DNA of 64,000 bases, from positions 207,363-271,362 of the forward strand of contig NZ_JTHE03000044.1 in assembly GCF_000817775.3 (NCBI RefSeq), read 5' to 3'. The DNA comes from Lyngbya confervoides BDU141951. GTDB lineage: Bacteria > Cyanobacteriota > Cyanobacteriia > Thermosynechococcales > Thermosynechococcaceae. The notes under the pieces were generated by a model. The model was not told where the DNA came from. It made no database searches and saw only the letters and a list, made by a program, of their open reading frames with translations. Shown one piece after another: positions 54,198 through 63,374 of the stretch (positions are counted from its first letter, which is position 1; every line of letters starts with the position of its first letter). A program made the position numbers and the translations under genes.

Positions 54198-54227
54198 TTG
54201 AATGTTGTCCCCTGGCCAGGGTATGAT
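54198..54227 (+). promoter_or_regulatory. Candidate rpsD promoter with a palindrome between -35 and -10
   Basis: TTGAAT (54198-54203) and TATGAT (54222-54227) with an 18-bp spacer. The spacer contains CCCTGGCCAGGG (54210-54221), a perfect 12-bp palindrome that could be an operator. An imperfect stem-loop follows in the leader: GATAAAAATT (54225-54234) and AATTTTATC (54241-54249). Confidence 0.45.
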
Positions 54228-54268
54228 AAAAATTCTGGCTAATTTTATCTCATCAGAGAGGAAAGAAT

Positions 54269-54877
54269 ATGTCGCGATATCGAGGCCCTCGCCTCCGAGT
54301 TGTGCGTCGCCTAGGTGACTTGCCGGGACTGACCCGCAAGTCGGCGCGTCGGGCTTATCCCCCAGGTCAGCATGGTCAGGCCCGGAAAAAGCGTTCTGAA
54401 TATGCGATTCAGCTCGAAGAGAAGCAAAAGCTTCGCTTTAATTATGGTGTGTCCGAGCGTCAGCTGGTGCGCTACGTCAAGAAAGCCCGTCGGGCAGGCG
54501 GTTCGACGGGGCAGATGCTGCTGCAGCTTTTGGAGATGCGTCTGGACAACACGATTTTTCGGTTGGGAATGGCCCCCACGATTCCGGCGGCCCGCCAGCT
54601 GGTCAACCATGGTCACGTGACGGTCAATGGCCGCGTTGTGTCCATTGCGAGCTACCAATGCCGTCCTGGAGATGAGGTGGGCGTGCGCGATCGCGATCGA
54701 TCTCGGCAGCTTGTGGAAGAAAACATGAAGTTCCCAGGGCTGGCGAACGTCCCTTCTCACCTGGACTTTGATAAGAATAAGCTTACGGGCAAGGTGAACA
54801 GTACCGTAGAACGGGAATGGGTCGCCCTCCAAATTAACGAACTGCTAGTGGTGGAGTATTACTCACGCAAAGGGTAA
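54269..54877 (+). CDS. rpsD: 30S ribosomal protein S4
   Basis: 202 residues, primary 16S rRNA-binding protein of the small subunit. Opening [20 protein letters not shown], then [21 protein letters not shown], the S4 domain around [21 protein letters not shown] and [11 protein letters not shown], and a C-terminal [19 protein letters not shown] match the cyanobacterial/plastid form. AGAGAGGAA lies before the ATG. S4 often represses its own operon in bacteria; the palindrome and leader hairpin upstream could relate to this but are unproven. Confidence 0.98.
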   Translation: MSRYRGPRLRVVRRLGDLPGLTRKSARRAYPPGQHGQARKKRSEYAIQLEEKQKLRFNYGVSERQLVRYVKKARRAGGSTGQMLLQLLEMRLDNTIFRLGMAPTIPAARQLVNHGHVTVNGRVVSIASYQCRPGDEVGVRDRDRSRQLVEENMKFPGLANVPSHLDFDKNKLTGKVNSTVEREWVALQINELLVVEYYSRKG

Positions 54878-54945
54878 GCTCGGCAGTTTGTCCGGCTTCA
54901 TGTACCGCGGCAAAAAAATTTCTATTTCCTTTAACTATGAGGTTG

Positions 54946-54980
54946 GGCGCTTGAATCCGTCAGTTCAGCGCCTTTTTTTT
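54946..54980 (+). terminator. Intrinsic terminator after rpsD
   Basis: GGCGC-T-TGAA (54946-54955) pairs with TTCA-GCGCC (54964-54972) with one bulged base, then eight T residues (54973-54980). Confidence 0.85.
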
Positions 54981-55022
54981 GCGTAGCTTTAATTTTGCGT
55001 GAAATTGAATGGCCAGGGGACC

Positions 55023-55724
55023 TCAGTTGGGGGTGCGCGGGGTCTGACGTTCCTGCAAGATCAGTTCTGCTAGCTTCAGGTCTGCTGGCGTGGTGATCTT
55101 GATGTTGGTTTCTTCTCCTTCCACAATGTGAACCGGCAGGTGCAGCCGTTCGTAGAGGGCCGCATCGTCGGTGACCTGCCATCCCTGGGATCGCCCCTGT
55201 TCATGACAGTCCCTGAGCTGATCTGCATTAAATCCCTGGGGTGTTTGGGCGGCCCAGAGAGAGCTGCGATTGGGAGTTTTTTGAATTCGACCTTGGTCAT
55301 CCACCACCTTGATGGTGTCCTTGACTGGAATGGCCGCCACAAATCCCTCATAGGTGTGAAGTGCCGCTGTGCAGCGGTTGAGTAAGGTGGGCGTGGCCAG
55401 ACAGCGAGCGCCATCGTGGATTAAGACTCCCTCAGCCTCGGCTGGAAGCGCTTGCAAGCCGTTATAGACTGATTCTTGGCGAGTTCGGCCCCCTGCAATG
55501 AGTTCTACGGGCGTCCTGAGGGCTAGATCCCTTAAAATCTGCATCCAGGTGGGAAAATCGAGGGGCTGACCAATGAGGCCAATCCAGCCAATGCCCTCGG
55601 CGGCCTCGGCGGCCATTAGGGTCCAGGCCAGCAGGGGTTTGCCCAGCAGGTCCAGCCGCAGCTTATTTTGATCGCTCCCCATCCGCTTGCCAATGCCAGC
55701 AGCGGGGATCAGCAAATGGGTCAT
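55023..55724 (-). CDS. ispD: 2-C-methyl-D-erythritol 4-phosphate cytidylyltransferase
   Basis: MEP-pathway enzyme that forms CDP-methylerythritol for isoprenoids, including carotenoids and chlorophyll side chains. 233 residues. LLIPAAGIGKRMGSDQNKL is the nucleotide-binding motif; VLIHDGARCLATP, TPQGFNADQL and VEGEETNIKITTPADL are the family blocks. Convergent with rpsD across its terminator and divergent from the 55837 gene. Confidence 0.96.
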   Translation of the reverse strand: MTHLLIPAAGIGKRMGSDQNKLRLDLLGKPLLAWTLMAAEAAEGIGWIGLIGQPLDFPTWMQILRDLALRTPVELIAGGRTRQESVYNGLQALPAEAEGVLIHDGARCLATPTLLNRCTAALHTYEGFVAAIPVKDTIKVVDDQGRIQKTPNRSSLWAAQTPQGFNADQLRDCHEQGRSQGWQVTDDAALYERLHLPVHIVEGEETNIKITTPADLKLAELILQERQTPRTPN

Positions 55725-55836
55725 ACATTGGGGTTCACGCAGCGGAATTTAGTGTAGCTCAATTTCAGAACCGTCGGGTCTAATGCCGCGTTCGGCCCTG
55801 TGGCATAATAGGTCGGCAAACGGTTCAAGAGGTTCC

Positions 55837-56883
55837 ATGGTACAGGCGGTTCCGGTCAAGGTTGAGGTGGCTCAGTTGGGGCGTGAGAGCGTCTGGGATC
55901 TAGATTTCCAACTGCCCGATCCTGAGGATGAAACGATCTCGGAGCCAGATTTTCGCCAGCAGGTCGATTCTGCCTGGCTGATCTGCGATCGCTTTGATTT
56001 ACAAACCGATATCTGGCGCGGACGGATTCTGCGAGCGGTTCGCGATCGCGAGAAAAAAACGGGCGAGGGTCGGGGGACGGGATTTTTGTACTGGCTCAAT
56101 GACCGCGAAATCAGCAAGTCCCAGGCCTATCGCTGGATTGAGCTGGCCAACAGCGCAGATACCCTGCTGCAGTCGGGTCAGCTTGAGGCTGATGCCGTCG
56201 ATCGCTTTAGTAAACGCGCCTTTGTGGAAACGGCCCAATCGCCACCGGAGGTGCAGCAGCTGGTCAGCGAGTCTGCCAATCGGGGCGATCGCATTACCCG
56301 CCGGGAGGTGCGGCAGGTGGCGGATGAATGGACGGCCATGAGTTCAGATCTGATTCCCGCCGAAATCAAGTCCAAGGCGGCGGATAGTTCTATTCCCACG
56401 GGATATTTAGCTCCCCTGGTCCGCGAGATGGAGAAGCTGCCGCCGGTACACCAGGAGGCCCTCAAGGAAGAACTGGTGGAAAATCCCGATCTCGATACCC
56501 TCAAGCAGGTGACCTCAGAGGCCAAGCAGCTGGCAAAATACCTCTCCAATGCCACCCATGTTCAAGCCATTGAGGCCCAAGGGGTGGATCTGGAACAGGC
56601 CTTGGAAGAGGCCTTGCGCCTGGGCTGTTTAAATTCTGCGGCCGATTTAGTCAATCAGGCTGCGCAGCTGGAACAAACCCTGGCAAAGCTGTATACCACC
56701 TGGAAACGGGTCGCTCGGGTGAGCGATCGCCTGTACGTGGATAGCGGTTCGAGCACCCCCAATTTGCGATCCCTGCTTCAAGCCGTGGCGCAGCTCACGG
56801 GTGAGGTGATCCAGGTGGAGTTGGGAAATTTGCAAAATTCTGACTCGGCCCAAACCATTCAGGTCTCGATCAAGGGGCTTTAG
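55837..56883 (+). CDS. Conserved cyanobacterial hypothetical with HTH-like segment
   Basis: 348 residues, not assignable to a characterised family by me. A central segment DREISKSQAYRWIELANSAD and the helical blocks around ALDRFSKRAFVETAQS-like and RGDRITRREVRQVADEW resemble the helix-turn-helix region of ParB/DUF3102-like DNA-binding proteins. Charged helices with Leu/Ala periodicity follow (LEEALRLGCLNSAADLVNQA). The start is the ATG preceded by AGAGG; the frame extends upstream to 55783 without support. It converges on the TPR gene with a 4-bp overlap. A DNA-binding role is an inference. Confidence 0.7.
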   Translation: MVQAVPVKVEVAQLGRESVWDLDFQLPDPEDETISEPDFRQQVDSAWLICDRFDLQTDIWRGRILRAVRDREKKTGEGRGTGFLYWLNDREISKSQAYRWIELANSADTLLQSGQLEADAVDRFSKRAFVETAQSPPEVQQLVSESANRGDRITRREVRQVADEWTAMSSDLIPAEIKSKAADSSIPTGYLAPLVREMEKLPPVHQEALKEELVENPDLDTLKQVTSEAKQLAKYLSNATHVQAIEAQGVDLEQALEEALRLGCLNSAADLVNQAAQLEQTLAKLYTTWKRVARVSDRLYVDSGSSTPNLRSLLQAVAQLTGEVIQVELGNLQNSDSAQTIQVSIKGL

Positions 56884-57986
56884 CGCCGCCCAAACTTTCG
56901 CAGGATCTGAATTTGATTGGACGCTGCCTGAACCATTTTACGGTCGCCAGTCTGGTTGGCAATTTGGGTCACCCGCTCATACTCTGCGATCGCGCCCGAG
57001 AGGTCTCCCATCTGCTGCTTGAGTACGGCTCGTCCCCAGTGGTAGGAAGCCACTGGGGTTTTGCTCAGTTCAATGGCGCGATTAATATCCGTGAGCGCCT
57101 GGGGATACTGGCCTAAGGAAAAGAGGGTAAAGCTGCGGCCATTGTAGAAGGACGGGTTTTTCGGACTCAGGGCCAGGGCGCGGTTGTAATCCGCCAGCGC
57201 CTCGGAATATTGCTGAAGGCTGACCCTGGCAATGGCCCGGTTGCTGTAGGCAAGGTCGTAGTCTGGGGCGAGGGCCAGGGCCTGACTGTAGTCTTCAATG
57301 GCCCCCTTCGGGTTGCCCAGGGCGGCCTTCACGTAGCCTCGATTATTAAAGCTATGGGCATCCTTCTCCTCCAGGGCCAGGGCGCGGTCAAGATCCGTTA
57401 GAGCCCCGGCGTAGTCCTTCAGTTGGGTCTTGGCGTTCCCGCGGCTCTTGTAGGCCATCACCAATTTTGGATTGAGGGCAATGGCCCGGTCAAAATCTGT
57501 AATGGCGGCTGAATAGTTCTGCAGGCGAAACTGGGTCAGTCCCCGTCCATGAAAGGCGTCCCCATTTTTGGGATCGATCGCGATCGCTTGGTTGTAGCTG
57601 AGCAGCGCCTGGGAATATTGCTGGGCATTAAACTGCTGCCAGGCCTGATGATACCAGTTGACGGGCTTGGACTGCTTGGGGGCGGCGGCAGGTGTTGAGG
57701 CGGCGGCAGGTGCGGGTGTAGCCGCAGGCTTTGGCGTAGCCGCAGATGCGGGTGTGGTTGCAGGGGCTGGCGTAGCCGCAGGTGTTGGAGACGGTGCTGT
57801 GGTGCGCAGATCCGAGGGGGGGGAAGGAACCGCCGCGCCGGTGGGAGGCGGGCTCACCTGAACCCTCGGATCCGGGTGGGTATTCGGCCCTCCGGTAGCC
57901 GGATTTGCCTGTCCTGGATCAGGCTGCAGGCCGAAGGTGATGGCACCGGTAAACAGGCTAATCCAGAGTTGATGGGCCAGTCGCAT
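56880..57986 (-). CDS. Secreted TPR-repeat protein
   Basis: 368 residues: signal peptide (LWISLFTGAITFGLQPDPGQ-like hydrophobic start), then a long Ala/Pro/Thr-rich linker from about residue 40 to 105 (units such as PAATPAPATTPA), then about seven TPR units (YNQAIAIDPKNGDAFHGRGL, FDRAIALNPKLVMAYKSRGN, DYNRALALSPKNPSFYNGRS). TPR arrays bind partner proteins, so this is probably an envelope or thylakoid-lumen adaptor. The linker is low complexity and likely flexible. Overlaps the convergent hypothetical by 4 bp. Confidence 0.86.
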   Translation of the reverse strand: MRLAHQLWISLFTGAITFGLQPDPGQANPATGGPNTHPDPRVQVSPPPTGAAVPSPPSDLRTTAPSPTPAATPAPATTPASAATPKPAATPAPAAASTPAAAPKQSKPVNWYHQAWQQFNAQQYSQALLSYNQAIAIDPKNGDAFHGRGLTQFRLQNYSAAITDFDRAIALNPKLVMAYKSRGNAKTQLKDYAGALTDLDRALALEEKDAHSFNNRGYVKAALGNPKGAIEDYSQALALAPDYDLAYSNRAIARVSLQQYSEALADYNRALALSPKNPSFYNGRSFTLFSLGQYPQALTDINRAIELSKTPVASYHWGRAVLKQQMGDLSGAIAEYERVTQIANQTGDRKMVQAASNQIQILRKFGRR

Positions 57987-58025
57987 AAGGGATGGGTGCA
58001 GGTAAAAGAATGGGGATGGGTCGGG

Positions 58026-58388
58026 TTAAAACTCTTCTTCGTAGCGCCCCACGGCATTGGGATCGCTATCGCGCTTAGATCCCAGCAAATCCATGCGATC
58101 GACTCGAATCACAGGCTTGGATCGCTGGGTATTTGTGGCCTTATCTTGCCAGTGATCCAGCTTGAAGGCTCCTGAGATGCCAATCAAGCTGCCTTTGCGC
58201 ACGTAGCTTGCGGCCACCTCCGCTGTTTTGCCCCAAATTTCCAGATTAAACCAGTCTGGCTGGTCTGAATTACGGCTGCGCCGGTCGACCGCCAGAGTCA
58301 AGTTACAGACGACGCTACCGGACTCAAAGTAGCGGACCTGGGGGTCTCCACCCACTCGACCAACAAGATTAACAACATTTAAACTCAT
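58026..58388 (-). CDS. ssb: Single-stranded DNA-binding protein
   Basis: 120 residues, OB fold: VVNLVGRVGGDPQVRYFESG, VDRRSRNSDQPDWFNLEIWG and GSLIGISGAFKLDHWQD. The C-terminus is short and acidic (GRYEEEF) without the long Gly-rich linker of E. coli SSB. Cyanobacterial SSBs of this size are common. It lies about 70 bp downstream of the AI-2E-type permease gene on the same strand. Confidence 0.92.
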   Translation of the reverse strand: MSLNVVNLVGRVGGDPQVRYFESGSVVCNLTLAVDRRSRNSDQPDWFNLEIWGKTAEVAASYVRKGSLIGISGAFKLDHWQDKATNTQRSKPVIRVDRMDLLGSKRDSDPNAVGRYEEEF

Positions 58389-58459
58389 GGCTGATTTTAT
58401 CGGTTTTTTCTGTGATTTATATTCAATTTTAGCGAATTATACGCCAAAAGAGCAGTTGA

Positions 58460-59557
58460 TTAAGATTCATTTTTTCTCAAGGTGAATCCACCCTGTTGGG
58501 TGGTCCAGTGATCGAGCACGTCTTTGACCAAGACTTCCTTGGCCCAGATTTGCCCCACAATGATCAGGGGTAAGGCCAGCAGCAATCCCAAAAAACCAAA
58601 GAAATAGGCAAAAATAATTTGGGAGAGGAGGGTGACGGCGGGGAGAAGGGACACCTGCTTGGCCATCACCAGGGGAACTAGTAAATATTGCTCAAGCTGC
58701 TGGATGAGGATGTAAAACAGCAGAACGCCCAGGGCCTTCCAGGGGGAATCAAGCAGAGCGATGGCCATGGGGGGAATGACGCTGAGGGTAGGGCCAATAT
58801 TGGGAATTGCTTCCAGCAGGCCGGCAATTATGGCATTCGCCAGCACCAGCTTTACCCTCAGCACCCAAAGTCCCAGGCCGCTGCAAACCCCGATCACCAT
58901 CATGTTAAACAAGATGCCCCCCATCCAGTTGTCCAGGGCGGTTTCACATTGTTGCAAGATGGCATCTGCCCGGCGGCGATAAAAGGAGGGAAAGAGCTTA
59001 ATAAAAATTTGGCGGTATTTTTGGGGTTCGATTAAAAACATGATGGTCAGCACCAGGACCAGCAAGATGTTGAGAACCACCAGTAGCGAATTGGAAAAGA
59101 GGGAGAAGAAATTTTCAAACAGTTTGCCCGCCAAATTGGGTAGCTGCCGGGTGATATTGTCAACCATTTGGGAGTTGATGATTGAAGTGCCCTGAAACTG
59201 CTGTTTTTCCAGCCACTTGACGGATTCATCAATTCGCTGCACACTTTGGGGCACCAGTTCCAGCAGCTGCTGAGATTGGGCCACGAAGGGAGGAATAATC
59301 AACCAGGAGACAACTGTGGCGAAGGCGAATAGCCCCAGCACCGCAATGGCGATCGCCAGATGCCGCTTGATGCGAACCTTCGTTAGCTGGCGCACTACGC
59401 TGTTTAATGCGGAGGCCAGAACCACGGCCGTAAACCCCAGCAGCACCACCTGACGAATTTCCCAGAGAATGAATAGTGCAATGCACAGAACAATCAGTCC
59501 TACCCACTTTCCCAGACTCACTGTGCCATCCCTTTTGCGAACAACCTCCAAAATCAT
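58460..59557 (-). CDS. AI-2E family transporter (TqsA/PerM-like permease)
   Basis: 365 residues, about eight hydrophobic helices. The family pattern includes LIIPPFVAQSQQLLELVPQ, GLLEAIPNIGPTLSVIPPMA and FGFLGLLLALPLIIVGQIW. Members of this family export AI-2 or act in Na+/H+ and solute efflux; the substrate here is unknown. It is divergent from rarA with a 50-bp gap. The basic C-terminus ends in LRKNES. Confidence 0.92.
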   Translation of the reverse strand: MILEVVRKRDGTVSLGKWVGLIVLCIALFILWEIRQVVLLGFTAVVLASALNSVVRQLTKVRIKRHLAIAIAVLGLFAFATVVSWLIIPPFVAQSQQLLELVPQSVQRIDESVKWLEKQQFQGTSIINSQMVDNITRQLPNLAGKLFENFFSLFSNSLLVVLNILLVLVLTIMFLIEPQKYRQIFIKLFPSFYRRRADAILQQCETALDNWMGGILFNMMVIGVCSGLGLWVLRVKLVLANAIIAGLLEAIPNIGPTLSVIPPMAIALLDSPWKALGVLLFYILIQQLEQYLLVPLVMAKQVSLLPAVTLLSQIIFAYFFGFLGLLLALPLIIVGQIWAKEVLVKDVLDHWTTQQGGFTLRKNES

Positions 59558-59607
59558 AGGCGCTTTTTACAGAAGCCACGCGTGATTCTAACGAAGCGTA
59601 ACGACCC

Positions 59608-61875
59608 ATGGATTTATTCCAGCATCACCAGCAGCACCTGAGCGAAGCAGAAGCCCCCCTTGCTGCCCGGATGCGACCGCGATCGCTAGAGGAGTTTGTG
59701 GGGCAATCGAGTATTGTGGGGCCAGGACGGCTGCTCAGACGGGCAATTCAGGCCGATCAGCTTTCTTCTCTCATCTTCTATGGTCCTCCTGGCACCGGAA
59801 AAACCACCCTGGCCCAGATTATTGCCAATACCACCCAGGCCTACTTCATTGCCATCAATGCGGTGCTGGCTGGGGTCAAGGACATTCGGGCAGCGGTGGA
59901 CACGGCCCAAACTCGGCGGGGACACTACGGTCAAAAAACAATTTTATTTGTGGATGAGGTGCATCGATTTAGTAAATCCCAGCAGGATGCTCTGCTGCCC
60001 TGGGTAGAAAATGGCACCATTATTCTGATTGGGGCCACGACGGAGAATCCCTACTTTGAGGTGAATCAGGCTTTGGTGAGTCGATCTCGGCTCTTCCAGC
60101 TCAAGCCCTTGCAGGCCTCGGACTTGAAACAAATTCTGCACCACGCCTTAACGGAGACCAGTCGCGGCTATGGCCACAAATCGGTTCACCTCAGCGAAGC
60201 GGCGACGGATCACCTCGTTAATATTGCCAATGGCGATGCGCGCACATTGCTCAACGCCCTGGAGCTAGCCGTTGAAACCACGCCAGCGAACGAGGCTGGG
60301 GTGATCGAGATTGATCTGTCCATTGCGGAAGCCTCCATTCAGCGGCGGGCCATCCTCTATGACAAGGAAGGGGATGCTCACTTTGACACCATCAGCGCCT
60401 TTATCAAAAGCTTGCGCGGTTCGGACCCGGATGCGGCCTGCTACTGGCTGGCCCGGATGATCTACGGGGGGGAAGACCCAAAGTTTATCTTTCGCCGCAT
60501 GATCATTGCAGCCAGTGAAGATATTGGATTGGCGGACCCTCAGGCGGTGGGGGTTGTGGTGGCCTGTGCCCAGGCCTTTGATCGCGTGGGGCTCCCGGAG
60601 GGGCAATATCCCCTTGCTCAAGCGGCCCTTTATCTGGCGACGGCTCCCAAGTCCAACAGTGTTTTAGGCTATTTCGATGCTCTGGCTGCCATTGAGAACG
60701 AGCGTGAGGCGGAGGTTCCCAGTCCCTTGAAAGATGGCAATCGCGATCGGCAGGGATGGGGGCATGGAGCGGGGTACCGATATCCCCATGCCTACCGAGA
60801 TCATTGGGTGGCCCAGCAATATCTTCCGGCTGCGCTGCAGGGGCGAGTCTTTTATCAACCGTCGCATCAAGGTCATGAGGCCCAGATCCGCGATCAGATC
60901 TTGAGCCACCGCGAGGCCCAGATTGCGGCCATGATTGAGGGGAACGATCTGGGGCCATCGGAGATGATCAGCGTTGGCCCAGAGTCTAGAAGTCAAGAGC
61001 GCTGGCTAGAGCGAACCATCAGTCAGTCTGGATCTCAGCTGGCGGCTCTGCGCGATCGCCTGTTGGCCATGACCCATCTCCAGCGTCATCATGTGGTTCT
61101 GGATTTGCTGGCCAATAGTGGCCTGATGCTGTGGGAATGTTTGCGGCAGACGCCTGAAGGCGGGGTCTACGGTCGGGTCACCACGGATCAGGCGCTGCAG
61201 GGAATTCAACAGCAGGCTGAAGCTTTGCCCGAGATCCAGCGACCGATTTTGATCGCCTCTGCCCTGGATCAGCTATGCCCTCGGCTCTTGGCCCTGGCGC
61301 CGGGAATTCAATTTGACCGCATCTTTGGCCGCAATTTGCTCAGCCACCTTCGAGATCTCACCGGCACTCCCGCTGCCGTTGCTCAGGTGCTCTCAGTCTT
61401 CTTAGGTTCGACGGGAGAAGCGATCCTGGTGGAGCTGATTCCCCGGCAAAGCCAGCGGATTTATGATCTGTTATCGCCGCAGCATCTCAGCCCGAAGCTT
61501 TATCGGGCCTGGCAGGTTGCGGAGGACTCGTTTTATGAACCAGCCGGTGACCCCCGCTTGAACTGGGAGGCTTCTCAACTGGTGACTCTTCTTGAGGCGG
61601 CGGGGTTGAGCGTGGAGTTCCAACTCCTTTCAGAAACGCGACAGTGGCTGTTGAGTCCGTTGGTGTTGGATCGCTGGTTTAGTCCCGCAGAGGCACGACC
61701 CTCCTATGGCGATCGCCTGCGTCAATGCCTCAGTCAGCGTCAGGTGGATCAAATTCGCCAGGGATTGGAACTGGAGTGCCTCAATCAAACGATTCAGTGG
61801 CGCAGTACCAGTGCGCTGTTGAAGGTTGTGTGGAATCATGGCTCTTCCCAGCCCACCGGAATCGCTAATTGCTGA
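59608..61875 (+). CDS. rarA: RarA/MgsA-type AAA ATPase fused to a methyltransferase-like domain
   Basis: 755 residues in two parts. Residues about 1-420 match replication-associated recombination protein [27 protein letters not shown] (Walker A), [15 protein letters not shown] (Walker B), [12 protein letters not shown], and the C-terminal oligomerisation region [13 protein letters not shown]. From about 460 to 755 a second domain resembles SAM-dependent methyltransferases: [20 protein letters not shown] at the motif I position (the glycine loop is degenerate), then [12 protein letters not shown] and [16 protein letters not shown]. coli RarA ends near 450 residues, so this is a fusion. I recall long forms in other cyanobacteria. 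Confidence 0.87.
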   Translation: MDLFQHHQQHLSEAEAPLAARMRPRSLEEFVGQSSIVGPGRLLRRAIQADQLSSLIFYGPPGTGKTTLAQIIANTTQAYFIAINAVLAGVKDIRAAVDTAQTRRGHYGQKTILFVDEVHRFSKSQQDALLPWVENGTIILIGATTENPYFEVNQALVSRSRLFQLKPLQASDLKQILHHALTETSRGYGHKSVHLSEAATDHLVNIANGDARTLLNALELAVETTPANEAGVIEIDLSIAEASIQRRAILYDKEGDAHFDTISAFIKSLRGSDPDAACYWLARMIYGGEDPKFIFRRMIIAASEDIGLADPQAVGVVVACAQAFDRVGLPEGQYPLAQAALYLATAPKSNSVLGYFDALAAIENEREAEVPSPLKDGNRDRQGWGHGAGYRYPHAYRDHWVAQQYLPAALQGRVFYQPSHQGHEAQIRDQILSHREAQIAAMIEGNDLGPSEMISVGPESRSQERWLERTISQSGSQLAALRDRLLAMTHLQRHHVVLDLLANSGLMLWECLRQTPEGGVYGRVTTDQALQGIQQQAEALPEIQRPILIASALDQLCPRLLALAPGIQFDRIFGRNLLSHLRDLTGTPAAVAQVLSVFLGSTGEAILVELIPRQSQRIYDLLSPQHLSPKLYRAWQVAEDSFYEPAGDPRLNWEASQLVTLLEAAGLSVEFQLLSETRQWLLSPLVLDRWFSPAEARPSYGDRLRQCLSQRQVDQIRQGLELECLNQTIQWRSTSALLKVVWNHGSSQPTGIANC

Positions 61876-61988
61876 CTCCTTTTTCCCCCTCTAGATTCGG
61901 GTATTTTAGACTAGGGCTTGTGGCCCTGTCTTTCGATCACCGAGGTTCTGGGCAACGCGTTGTCACTCCCCGATTTAAACTCAATCCT

Positions 61989-63374
61989 ATGGTCAATATT
62001 CCCACACCCCCGGAACCCAATGGATTGCAGGCGATCCAGTGGATCCTCAATCCCCTGGGGTACATGCGGAAAAACTTTCAGCGCTACGGCGATCTTTTTC
62101 AGGCCCCGGTGCTTTGGGGGGGGACTGCGCCGCTGCTTATGGTGCAGTCCCCGAAGGCGCTTCAATATCTGTTGACCCACGATACGGGCAAAGAATTTTC
62201 GGCGCCGGGTGAAGTGAATGAAATCCTGGAGCCGGTGATTGGTCGGCAAAACGTTATGCTCCTGAGCGGCAGTGACCATCGAGATCGTCGGCAGTTGGTG
62301 ATGCCTCCGTTCCACGGCGATCGCCTGAAAACCTACGCTACCCTCATTCAAGGCATTACCCAGGAGGTTATCCAGCAGTGGCCTCTGCACCAGCCGGTGA
62401 ACACTCGCAGCGTTATGCAAAAAATTACAATGCGGGTCATTTTGCAGGTGGTGTTTGGCCTGTACACTGGCGATCGCTACGAACAGCTCGAACAGCTTTT
62501 GAGTCGTCGGCTGGACATGACCAGCACTCCGCTGGCCTCTGCCATTGTCTTTTTTCCCTGGATGCAGAAAGACTTGGGATCCTGGAGTCCTGGGGGGCGC
62601 TTGCGTAAACTCGCCCAAGCCACCGACGAACTCATCTTTGCGGAAATTCAGGAGCGTCGCCAGCATGCCAACTCCGATCGAACCGATATTTTGTCTTTGC
62701 TGATGGCGGCCACGGATGCCGAGGGACAGGGGCTTTCAGACCAAGCCCTGCGGGATGAACTGATGGCGTTGTTGGTTGCCGGACATGAAACCACGGCAAC
62801 GGCATTGACCTGGGCACTCTACTGGATTCATGCCTTACCGGAGGTTCAGCGGCGGCTATTGGCAGAGTTGGCGGAACTCCCTGATCCGCTGGATCCTACT
62901 CAGTTTCTGCCGCTTCCCTATCTGAATGCGGTTTGCAATGAAACGCTACGGATCCATCCTGTGGCCATGTTGACCTTTCCCCGGCGGGTGGAACAGCCTT
63001 TGGATCTCTGTGGCTATCAGCTTGAACCCGGCATGTTGCTGATGGGCAGCATTTATCTGCTGCATCAGCGAGAGGATCTTTATCCTCATCCGCAGCAGTT
63101 TCGGCCCGAACGCTTCCTGGATCGGCAGTTTTCGCCCTACGAGTTTATGCCCTTTGGCGCAGGTGTGCGGCGCTGCGTGGGGGCGGCTCTGGCGCAATAT
63201 GAAATGAAAATTGTGTTAGGTATGCTGCTGTCGCAACTTGAGTTGGAACTGATCAATCAAGATCCCGTACAACCTGCACGGCGGGGGGTGACCCTGGGGC
63301 AAAGAACCCCGGTGCGATTGCAGAAGGTGGGAACCCGAACCGCAACGGCCCAGCCTACGCCAGTGGTGGCCTAG
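61989..63374 (+). CDS. Cytochrome P450 (CYP110/CYP120-like)
   Basis: Haem monooxygenase, about 461 residues. I-helix motif LVAGHETTATALTW, K-helix NETLRIHPVAML (ExxR), FRPERFLDR (PERF-like) and the haem-binding loop FMPFGAGVRRCVGAALAQYE are all intact. N-terminal IPTPPEPNGLQAIQWILNPL is typical of cyanobacterial CYP110-type enzymes that act on fatty acids or terpenoids; the substrate here is not known. Start chosen at the ATG 40 codons into the open frame, because homology begins there. It follows rarA by 113 bp; no redox-partner gene is adjacent. Confidence 0.93.
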   Translation: MVNIPTPPEPNGLQAIQWILNPLGYMRKNFQRYGDLFQAPVLWGGTAPLLMVQSPKALQYLLTHDTGKEFSAPGEVNEILEPVIGRQNVMLLSGSDHRDRRQLVMPPFHGDRLKTYATLIQGITQEVIQQWPLHQPVNTRSVMQKITMRVILQVVFGLYTGDRYEQLEQLLSRRLDMTSTPLASAIVFFPWMQKDLGSWSPGGRLRKLAQATDELIFAEIQERRQHANSDRTDILSLLMAATDAEGQGLSDQALRDELMALLVAGHETTATALTWALYWIHALPEVQRRLLAELAELPDPLDPTQFLPLPYLNAVCNETLRIHPVAMLTFPRRVEQPLDLCGYQLEPGMLLMGSIYLLHQREDLYPHPQQFRPERFLDRQFSPYEFMPFGAGVRRCVGAALAQYEMKIVLGMLLSQLELELINQDPVQPARRGVTLGQRTPVRLQKVGTRTATAQPTPVVA

